DNA of 64,000 nt. Source: Candidatus Dechloromonas phosphorivorans. Its GTDB lineage: Bacteria > Pseudomonadota > Gammaproteobacteria > Burkholderiales > Rhodocyclaceae. Position numbers and translations under genes: made by a program. Shown one piece after another: positions 1-7,821 of this stretch (position 1 is the stretch's first letter; the number at the start of each line of letters is the position of its first letter). Location of the stretch: NCBI GenBank assembly GCA_016721185.1, contig JADKIP010000012.1, positions 496,001-560,000 on the forward strand. Direction: 5' to 3'. The notes under the pieces are model-generated. The model ran no database searches and was not told the origin of the DNA. It saw only the letters and a program-made list of their open reading frames with translations.

Positions 1-366
1 CTCGACCGCATCGACCTCCTGATCGAAGTCCCCGCACTACCTGCCGATGCGCTGGCTGGCAAAGCTGACGGTGAAAGTTCGGCGACGGTACGCGCACGCG
101 TCGAACAGGCATTGGCCAAACAGTTTGCCCGGCAAAGCAAGCCAAATTCCCGGCTCACCGCGGGCGAAGTTGATACCCGCTGTATACCCGACGAAGCCGG
201 CAGCAAGCTGCTCAAGCAGGCCAGCACCCATCTTGATCTCTCGGCCCGCGCCTGGCACCGCATCCTCAAGGTCGCCCGGACCATTGCCGATCTCGCCGAC
301 AGCGAGGAAATCCGCGCGCCGCACGTTGCCGAAGCCATTCAGTACCGCCGTTTTGCCCGTGGCTAG
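1..366 (+). CDS. comM: ComM/YifB-type Mg-chelatase-like AAA+ protein, C-terminal part
   Basis: This is a partial gene; the 5' end lies outside the window. The reading frame is open from base 1 and ends at TAG 364-366 (121 residues). The translation starts LDRIDLLIEVP, the sensor-2/arginine-finger segment typical of Mg-chelatase subunit I-like ATPases, and ends in the small helical Mg_chelatase C-terminal domain (LSARAWHRILKVARTIADL, then an EIRAPHVAEAIQYR helix). In naturally transformable bacteria this family (ComM) is a hexameric branch-migration helicase that helps integrate incoming single-stranded DNA. The family assignment is solid; the transformation role is inferred from family knowledge. 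The downstream exporter start overlaps this stop. Confidence 0.85.
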   Translation, partial: LDRIDLLIEVPALPADALAGKADGESSATVRARVEQALAKQFARQSKPNSRLTAGEVDTRCIPDEAGSKLLKQASTHLDLSARAWHRILKVARTIADLADSEEIRAPHVAEAIQYRRFARG

Positions 367-1568
367 CGCTACCAGTCGCCAGCCGGAAAAGCGCAGCATC
401 GCCTTCCTGCTGGCTGCCCTTTCCGCACTCGGGCCCTTCTCGATCGACACCTACCTGCCGTCGTTCCACGAAATCGCTGAAAAACTCGGCGCGACTCAAG
501 TGCAGGTCCAACAAACGCTCGCCGCCTACCTCGTCGCCTTCGCCGTGATGACACTCTGGCACGGCGCCATTTCCGACCGTTTCGGCCGCCGCCGCGTCAT
601 CCTGATCGCCCTCGCCTGCTTCGGCTTCGCCTCGGCCGGTTGCGCCGTTGCCAGCAGCATCGAACAACTCTGGTTCTGGCGCGCCATGCAAGGCGTTACT
701 GCCGGCGCCGGCATGGTTGTCAGCCGCGCTATCGTCCGCGACCTTTACGACGGTGCCGACGCCCAACGTTTGATGGCGCAAATCACCATGATGTTCGCGC
801 TGGCCCCGGCCATCGCCCCGGTCATCGGCGGCTGGCTGCAAACCTTCTTCGGCTGGCGCTCGGTTTTTGCCTTTTTAGTGCTGTCGACCGCAGCACTCTG
901 GGTCGCCTGCTGGAAACTGTTACCGGAAACCTTGCCCCCGGAAAAACGCCAGTCGCTCAAACCCGCCTACCTTGGCCGCACCTACTGGAAGGTCATGAGT
1001 TCGCCGCCCTTCCTGTTCGCCTGCGCCGCCATCTCGCTCAACTTCGGCGGCTTCTTCGTCTACGTCCTCTCCGCCCCGGTCTTCCTGATGCAGCATCTCG
1101 GCGTCCACGAAACCGGCTTTCTCTGGCTATTCGGCCCGGCAATGGCCGGCATGATCGGCGGCTCCTGGCTCTCCGGCCGCCTCGCCGGCAAGATTTCATT
1201 TAGCCGGACGATCGCGCTCGGCTATCTGCTGATGACTATTGCCGCCACTGCCAACCTCGGCCTCAACCTCGCATGGCCGCCAGCACTGCCGTGGAGCGTC
1301 CTGCCCATCTTCGTTTACACCCTTGGCATGTCACTCACCATGCCCTGCCTGAGCATCCTGGCACTCGACCCCTTCCCCGCCCAGCGCGGGCCTCGCCGCC
1401 TCCTGCCAATCTTTCTTCCAGTCCAGCTTCAACACCGTCATTGCCGCCCTGATCGCCCCCGCCCTCTGGGGCTCCACCCTCAGCCTGGCCTGGGGCATGG
1501 CCGGCATGATGGCCATCGGCGGCATCGCCGCGCTGGCGCATCAGAAATTACTTCCCCGGCCGAAGTAG
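359..1568 (+). pseudogene. Bcr/CflA-family MFS drug exporter, frameshifted near the C-terminus
   Basis: The inner-membrane major facilitator is of the multidrug (bicyclomycin/chloramphenicol) type. A GTG start at 359 overlaps the comM-like stop. The N-terminus (LGPFSIDTYLPSF) and the loop motif SDRFGRRRVIL are characteristic of Bcr/CflA. After LSILALDPFPAQRG the open frame turns into Arg/His-rich nonsense and stops at 1582. Dropping one C at 1391-1392 restores LAASCQSFFQSSFNTVIAAL and two further hydrophobic stretches, ending at TAG 1566-1568, the expected family ending. It is therefore a full-length gene with a one-base insertion. Without correction the last transmembrane helices are lost. 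It could be a true pseudogene or a sequence error. Confidence 0.85.
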
Positions 1569-1606
1569 AGAGCGATCAGTGAGACCGATCAATACTTTTT
1601 AAAACC

Positions 1607-1671
1607 GTCATCCCGCGCAGGCGGGAATCCAGCGCTGTTTGGAACATGGATTCCCGCCTGCGCGGGATGAC
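1607..1671. repeat. Perfect 25-bp inverted repeat, REP-like hairpin
   Basis: The arms 1607-1631 and 1647-1671 are exact reverse complements around a 15-nt loop. Each arm carries the internal dyad CCCGCGCAGGCGGG. It lies between two convergent genes, so the transcript of either would fold into a strong stem; there is no long T tract directly after it. Similar but shorter GGAAT/CCCGC elements occur near 21891-21950 and 45721-45739, indicating a dispersed family. Confidence 0.85.
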
Positions 1672-1714
1672 AAACTAAAACAGCTATCCAGAAATACTTA
1701 GCACCGGCCCTGGC

Positions 1715-4386
1715 TCAAACCGGCTTCGACGCCCGCAACCACTCGCGCACCGGGTTGAGATCGGCGAAATCGACCGAAACGCCGAGGCTGCCGTCATCAT
1801 TCACCACCCGCAAACGCGCCTGATCGCGGGTCAGAAACAGCACTTTGCCCCAGGTTTTCGGCACCCGGCGCGCCTTGCGGGCGGCGTCCTTGACGTTCTC
1901 CTTGGTTTCGACCAAGCGCAACAAGGGCGCATCGCCGGGATAGTGGCTCAGACAAATGACAAAATCCGGGTAAAAATAATTCTGATGTTCACGCGCACCA
2001 AACGCACCGACCACGGCTTGCGATCCGGGTTGCGATGCCACCAGGTGACAAAATCGGCATGGTCCAGCGCCTTGGCAAATTCGCGCTCCTCGCTGTTCAG
2101 CTTGCTCAAGCCGTCGTAGCGGGCCAGTTGCAAAGGCTGACCATCGGCCGAAACCTCGCGGTCAGCCAACCAGGCGCGCTCGTCCTGCAGCAGCAAAGTC
2201 TCGATCTGCAGCAGATCGTCATCGGCCGGCGGCATCACGCCGTAGATATTCTTGCGTGATGCGGCAAGGCTGAGTGCTGCAGGAAAAAGCATCCAGTCCG
2301 GCAAGGCCGCAGCCGCTTCCTGCGTCGTGAATTCAGCGACGATGCCCTGCATCAACTCGGCCATATTGGCTGCCTCACGACGAATTACCCAATACGCCGC
2401 ATCGCGGGCATGGCGTTTCAATTCAGCCTCGCCCGGCAACGTCGCCTCATCAGCCGTCTCGAATTCCTCGTCAATGCGCCCGCGCAAACGCCGCGAAAGC
2501 ACATCGACGATGATCCTCACATCCTCGTCCTCAACCTGCGGCAAGCTGCGCAAAGTGAGCATCGCCTCCCGCGCCAGCGCCGCCCGGTCGGTAATTACCA
2601 GCACATCCTCCTCGTGGCGAACGCCTGCGGTCAACTCGGTATGCACCTCTTTTTCCTTGAGGCGACTGAGCGCCGCCCGCACCGCATTGCGCTGCAAGTC
2701 ATCACTCATCTCCAGACGGCTCGCCACCGCTTCGGACACCCGCGCCATATCGGTACATTGCGGCCGCACTTCGCGCTGCAAAGCCTTCGGCAAGGCAACG
2801 TCAGAACGCCGGGCATAAGCGCGAATCCCGCGCTCCTGCAAAGCTGCCTGCCAGTCGGTCGCACTCAGTGGCGGCAGCGTCCGGGCAGTGCTAACCGCCT
2901 TGGTCACAGTCGGTTTGATCTCGTCGAGTTCTTCATCCAGCGGAGCGGACAAGCTATCGAACAAGGAACCCTGTGGGCCGAAGCTGGGCGTCGGCTGCGC
3001 CGCACAATGAACCGGCGACGCCAGCGGGTCATGCGGCAGCGGCAAGTCATAAATCAACGGCACCTGCGCCGATTCACGGTTGGTATACACCTGCGCCCCG
3101 GAAGCCATTTGCCGGACCACCAGCTTTTCGGTCTGCCCCTCAAGCTGGCTTTTCACCGCGCTGCTCGCCTGCACCGCCGCCTCAAAGCCGCGCTGTGCCT
3201 CGGCGTCGGCCAAATACACATAAGCCGTGTCGAATTCCGCCGGAATCCGCTTTGGCTTGGCATAAAACTGGCGAATCGGTCGCGCCACCCGCATTACCCG
3301 GCCAATAAACTGCATCGCAAAATCAACATCATTCACCGGCTTGGTCGACGCCAGCACGAAAGCCCGTGGCGCATCGAAGCCGGTACCGGCCGACTGCTTG
3401 AAAATCAGCACCTCTTTCGTCGCGTCGTTGGCAATCGCCGCCATCAGCACCGGGTCCGGGTCATTCGACGAATGCTTGCCGATCAAGCCGGGATGCACCT
3501 TGCACAAACTCACCAGATCCTGCTCGGCCTCTTCCACCGTTTTCTCGCCATTCGCCACCTGCACCAGCAACAACGGCGTCAGCGCCACGCCGGCCTCCAG
3601 CAACTGGCGTTTCAGCTTGCAATGCCGCTTCCACGCCTGACGCAGCACCGTGCGTTTCAAGTCAGCCACCGTCTGCACGCTCTGCCGCAAGTCGTACACC
3701 ACCGCCTCGATATAACGTTTGTTCAAACGTGCCGCCACCACCTCATCGCGGCTCGCCGCAAAGCTCTCAAAAGCACTCATCCCCGCTTCGCGCAGAAAGG
3801 CGAGCAGGCGCTCATCCTTCGGCGTCGCCGTCGCCATGATCAAAAAATCCGCCGCCAACCAATGGACAAACTGGCCGAACTCGGTCGTCTTATCCAGCCC
3901 GATATGCGCCTCATCGACCACCACGCCCAGCGCCAGCCCTTGTGCTTTGGCTCGGGCGACAAATGCCGCCAGCGTCCGCACCTCATCGTCACCATCGGCG
4001 TCGTAACCGGCTTTGCGATCCTTGGCCCGGCCCACCCCGGCTGCGGTCGACAGCAAAACCATGCCCGATTTCGCCTCCTGATTCCGCCCCTGCGCCAGCA
4101 TCGCCGGCGTCAGCCCGGTGCAGTTGGCGGCCAGCGCATCCTCCGTCTGCTGGACCAGATTCACAAATGGCACAAACCACAACCACAGCGTCGGGCGGGC
4201 GGCATTCACTTCTTCCAGCACGCGCGAAATCATGTAGGTCTTGCCCGAACCGGTCGGGGCGCGCAGCAAGCAGGGCGGCGACGGCTGGCGCAACAAGGCT
4301 GCGGCCATGTGCTCGATCAACGTGCTCTGAAAAGCCTCCGGCTCGATAGCGGCCGATTGGGCAGTAATAATGTCCAGCGTACTCAT
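1715..4386 (-). pseudogene. res: Type III restriction endonuclease subunit Res (DEAH helicase), frameshifted before the nuclease domain
   Basis: This is the ATP-dependent translocase/nuclease of a Type III restriction system. Near the N-terminus the Walker A motif is APTGSGKTYMI; the DEAH box reads VVDEAHIGL and motif III MATATPKDE. The C-terminal helicase lobe includes FIGRVMRVARP. The main frame runs 4386-1948 and ends in an unrelated tail after PWSVRLVR. Around 1991-1993 the minus strand has lost one base. The next frame continues EHQNYFYPDFVICLS...LRLVETKENV to a stop at 1715, which is the PD-(D/E)XK nuclease motif (D...ETK). As written, the protein keeps helicase motifs but lacks the endonuclease. 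The start ATG overlaps the yhcG stop by 4 bp, so the three genes form one operon. Confidence 0.85.
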
Positions 4387-5453
4387 GCGTTTTCTCCACT
4401 GCGCGCCGCTTCCAGAAAGGCCCGGTCGCGTTCCAGTTCAATACGCAACTCTTCCTCGCTCGGCAGAATCAGGCTGTACTGACTGGCAAACAGCTGCGGA
4501 CTGCTCGCCAGTTGCGAATACTTCGCCACCGCCGCATTGCGTTCCGAACAAAGAATCAGGCCAATCGTCGGGTTATCACCCTCGCCGCGCATCTGCTCAT
4601 CGACCAGCCGGACGTACATATCCATTTGCCCGACATCCTGATGCGTCAGCTTGCCGGTCTTCAGGTCGATCAAGACAAAACACTTGAGCAGGTAATTGTA
4701 GAAAACGAGATCGACAAAGAAGTCATCACCCTCAGCGTGCAGGCGCTTTTGCCGGGCAACAAAGGCAAAACCCTTGCCCAGCTCCATCATGAATTGCTGC
4801 AAACGCTCGATCAAACCCTGCTCGACATCCTTTTCATACAAAGCCGGGCTGGGCTGCAAGCCGAGAAACTCAAGCACGTAGGGATCGCGGATGAAGTCAC
4901 GCGGGTCGGGCGGCGCTTCAGCAGCGATGTTCGCAACCGCCTCCTGACGGACTCCGGCCTTGTCCTGACTCAGCAACAGACGCTCATAGAACAGCGTGCC
5001 AATTTGTCGATCCAGCGCCCGAACACTCCAGCTTTGGGAAATAGCTTCCCGAACGTACCAGTTCCTTGCATCGGCATTGCTGACACGGAGCAATTGGCGG
5101 AAATGCGACCAGCTCAAATGAGCAAAATCCGATTGGTCACACGCTGTGTGACCAATCGGGAAAGCCAGATAAAACTGTCGAAAAAGTTTCAGGTTGGTCA
5201 GCGAGAAACCTTTGCCGAATTCTTCCGCCAGCCGCTTGGCCACGGCGGGCAGCACCTTCTTGCCGTACTCGGCACGCGCCTCGCCCTGTTGCTCATCCTC
5301 GACAATCAGCCGCCCGATTTGCCAATAAGCCTGCACCATCGCCTCATTGACGGCCTGCCGGGCCTGTTGCCGCGACGTGCTGAGCACTTCGCGGATACCG
5401 GCGTAGAGATTGCTGCGGTCAACCGTCAAAACGCCCTGTTTTTCGTCACTCAT
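4383..5453 (-). CDS. YhcG-type PDDEXK nuclease domain protein (DUF1016)
   Basis: The product is 356 residues. The N-terminal half carries the DUF1016_N helical domain (YWQIGRLIVEDEQQG, LAEEFGKGFSLTNLKLFRQFY). The C-terminal half has the PD-(D/E)XK-like core (GDDFFVDLVFYNYLLKCFVLIDLKTG), where the D...D-K spacing fits a nuclease fold. The family is widespread in defence islands and often sits beside restriction genes; its biochemical role is poorly settled. ATG 5453 was chosen; a GTG at 5459 is the only nearby alternative. The start overlaps the mod stop by 8 bp and its own stop overlaps the res start by 4 bp, placing it translationally between modification and restriction subunits, which is unusual for a textbook Type III operon. 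Confidence 0.9.
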   Translation of the reverse strand: MSDEKQGVLTVDRSNLYAGIREVLSTSRQQARQAVNEAMVQAYWQIGRLIVEDEQQGEARAEYGKKVLPAVAKRLAEEFGKGFSLTNLKLFRQFYLAFPIGHTACDQSDFAHLSWSHFRQLLRVSNADARNWYVREAISQSWSVRALDRQIGTLFYERLLLSQDKAGVRQEAVANIAAEAPPDPRDFIRDPYVLEFLGLQPSPALYEKDVEQGLIERLQQFMMELGKGFAFVARQKRLHAEGDDFFVDLVFYNYLLKCFVLIDLKTGKLTHQDVGQMDMYVRLVDEQMRGEGDNPTIGLILCSERNAAVAKYSQLASSPQLFASQYSLILPSEEELRIELERDRAFLEAARSGENA

Positions 5454-7386
5454 TCGCACCCCCGCCCACCTGCCCGCGCATCACCGCATCCAGCAGGCTG
5501 TAACAATTAGCCTCAACCCCGGCCGCCGCCAGTTGTTCGGCCAGCGTGCTTGGCCGGGGCGAATAAATCGCCAGTCGGGCGGCGCCATTTCGTGCTCGCC
5601 AATCCACCAGGCTGGCGATGGTTTCAGCATCCACCCGCTCGCACAGCAGCACGGCGCAATCGCCGGATTGACCGAGCCGCTTTACCGGCCCAGCCGGCAA
5701 TGGCCGGGCTTCGCCGAAACGGCGCAGGGCGAGCAACTGGAAGGCATGCGCCGCATCGGCCTCAAAGGGCAGATCAGGCACTTCCACCTTATCCAGTTGC
5801 AGGTAGGCGAATTCACCGCCGAGCCCCGGCTTGCCACCGTAACCCTGGATGACGCGGCGGATGCGTTCGGCGCACACGTCGCGGCAAAGGTTTTTCGCCG
5901 GCTCTTTTTTTGTGGCTTCCGTACTGGAGCAGAGAATGAAACTGCGCTGCCCCTTGTCTTCGGCATTCAACGCCAGCACCGCATGGCCGGTCGTGCCGCT
6001 GCCGGCGAAGAAATCAAGCACGATGTCACCGGGGCGCGTCGCTTGTTGCAGCAGGTTTTTGATCAGCGACAGCGGCTTGGGGTGCTGAAAAGCTTTGGTG
6101 CCAAAAACATCTTTCACCTCCTCCGTCGCAACACCGCCGCGAGCGCTACGCAAGACAACTGGCTCTTCATCGCCATCGTCTGAAAACAAGGCAACATCTT
6201 CATTCAATCCGGCGATCCAGCTACTTAACGGGGCCAATCGCTCTTCCTGTGGTTTTGCTGTCCAGTGCTCCTTGCGTGACGGGCGGCCAGGTGCAATCGG
6301 CTTACCCACCCAAAAGTCCAGGTCGGGCAAGTCTTGGCGCAGCAGCGGGGTTTTTTTCTTCGGTAAAACTGGCCCTTTTCCAGCGTTGACCGCAGCAAGC
6401 AGTTCGTCGCGGCTTGCGAATTCCATAACATCTGAGGGTTTGCAGGGAGGAAAGTAGATCTGCTTATTCTCAATCAACTGTTCGATAGTGCCGCTGCGCA
6501 AGCCCGCTAAGGCAGCTTGCACAGCCCGTTCATTATCTGGAAAGCGGCTGCGGATTTCCTTTTCGGAGGCAAAACGCCAAACACTGTCTGGGTCACATGG
6601 ATACCAATAGCCAGTTTCCGGGTCTTGGATTGGGTAGTACGTATTTTTGCGCTCAAATAGAGTCTTATTGGTAGTTAACGGCTGTGGCGACCAATCGCCA
6701 CGTGAGTCTTCATCCGGATTGCGGAACTTGCTGCGGTCGGTTGCTCGACCGTTGAATTTAAAGCCGGCATTGGCGTAAACCAAGATGTGTTCATGCACGT
6801 GGCTGAAGCGTTGCGACAAGTCGTTGCCAGTATCTTTGGTACGCCAAACCAAACTCCCCAGCCGCCGCCCCGGCATCACTTCGTCCAGCAACAACTCCAG
6901 CCGCGCCCGGTTTTCGTCGTTGATCGAAACCATGATCACGCCATCGGGCGTCAACAGGTCACGGGCCAGCGTCAGGCGGCGGTAGAGGAATTCCAGCCAT
7001 TGCGAATGCCGCCAGCGGTCGTTGGCGCCGACGTAATGGTCGTTGTAGACCCAATCCTTGTTGCCGGTGTTGTAGGGCGGATCAATATAGATGACGCGGA
7101 TTTTGCCGGCGTGGGTAGCTTTAAGCAGGCGCAGGGCGTCGAAGTTGTCACCTTCGATAATCAGGTTGCGCGTGCCGCCCTCGGGATTCTGGCTCCATTC
7201 AGCGCAATGGCGGGGCAGCACCAGATCGGCATTGAGCGCGGCATCGCGTTCGATCGCGCTGGCTTCCCAGGTCAGGCCGAGCTTCTGCTTGGTCAAATGT
7301 TCCACGAGCAGGCGGCGCAACTGGCTTTCATTCAGCGACTCCAGTTGCCCGAGCAGGCTACCGACGTTTTTGTTTGTCATGTTCAT
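5446..7386 (-). CDS. mod: Type III restriction-modification system DNA methyltransferase Mod
   Basis: This 646-residue beta-class adenine-N6 methyltransferase is predicted to recognise and methylate the Type III target and to form the Mod2-Res complex. Catalytic motif IV is IYIDPPYNTGNKDW near residue 98. The SAM-binding motif I is LDFFAGSGTTGHAV in the C-terminal third. The motif order (IV before I) and the long variable centre are typical of beta-class Mod proteins. The central stretch 6430-6780, which should hold the target-recognition domain, looks more A+T-rich than its surroundings, consistent with exchange of specificity or horizontal acquisition. The start is ATG 7386, with a second in-frame ATG two codons later; no clear ribosome site separates them. 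Confidence 0.92.
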   Translation of the reverse strand: MNMTNKNVGSLLGQLESLNESQLRRLLVEHLTKQKLGLTWEASAIERDAALNADLVLPRHCAEWSQNPEGGTRNLIIEGDNFDALRLLKATHAGKIRVIYIDPPYNTGNKDWVYNDHYVGANDRWRHSQWLEFLYRRLTLARDLLTPDGVIMVSINDENRARLELLLDEVMPGRRLGSLVWRTKDTGNDLSQRFSHVHEHILVYANAGFKFNGRATDRSKFRNPDEDSRGDWSPQPLTTNKTLFERKNTYYPIQDPETGYWYPCDPDSVWRFASEKEIRSRFPDNERAVQAALAGLRSGTIEQLIENKQIYFPPCKPSDVMEFASRDELLAAVNAGKGPVLPKKKTPLLRQDLPDLDFWVGKPIAPGRPSRKEHWTAKPQEERLAPLSSWIAGLNEDVALFSDDGDEEPVVLRSARGGVATEEVKDVFGTKAFQHPKPLSLIKNLLQQATRPGDIVLDFFAGSGTTGHAVLALNAEDKGQRSFILCSSTEATKKEPAKNLCRDVCAERIRRVIQGYGGKPGLGGEFAYLQLDKVEVPDLPFEADAAHAFQLLALRRFGEARPLPAGPVKRLGQSGDCAVLLCERVDAETIASLVDWRARNGAARLAIYSPRPSTLAEQLAAAGVEANCYSLLDAVMRGQVGGGANE

Positions 7387-7821
7387 GGGTCGCTATTATC
7401 GCCTCGGCGCTGCTTTGTGCACTGCCTTGCGCTCAGGCGGGCCAACTGGCGGGCAAAGCGCTGCGTCGTTCGCTGACGCTGAAATCGAACCAATCAAAAT
7501 CCACACTGTCGCAATACTACGAATACTCAATGCTTGGAATACCTGTTTTTGCTGGCTAATTCAGGGTTTTCCCTTAACATTGTTACCCCTGAAGGCTGCC
7601 AGAATGGGCATTGAGATTGCCAGCTTTCCGCTAAAAACTTCTTTGTCGCCCTGATTACTCTCATTGGATTTCTCCGCCATGAATGTGTTAACGCCAGAAG
7701 CCAGACAAGCAAAGCGCTCTGCAAGCGGGAATGCTGGCGGACATTTCGCCAACGCACGGGGCAGCGCCGGGCACGGCCAACGGGCTAGCAACCGACGGGA
7801 TTGGGTGTGAAGAGACTCAAG
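7387..7821. other. 435-bp gene-poor interval upstream of mod
   Basis: No recognised gene is present. On the plus strand, 7374-7559 encodes 61 residues beginning MSCSWVAIIASALLCALPCA, which resembles a signal peptide but overlaps the divergent mod start and has no recognisable mature part. On the minus strand, an ATG preceded by GGAG (around 7662) opens a 45-codon frame starting MRVIRATKKFLAES to 7527. The overlapping minus-strand frame 7791-7561 ends with NESNQGDKEVFSGK. None of these resembles a family I know. The interval probably contains the divergent promoters of mod and of the GGDEF/EAL gene, and possibly gene remnants. Confidence 0.4.

Noticed and set aside
2410..4482. 690-codon open frame antisense to res
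   Set aside because: The composition is His/Arg/Gln-rich as expected from the complement of a GC-rich gene, and the minus strand carries all helicase motifs.
6728..6740. TGCTGCGGTCGGT as another copy of the repeated word
   Set aside because: It has two mismatches to the 13-mer; similar one-mismatch forms (for example at 25149, 47354, 49620, 58704) were also left out of the count.
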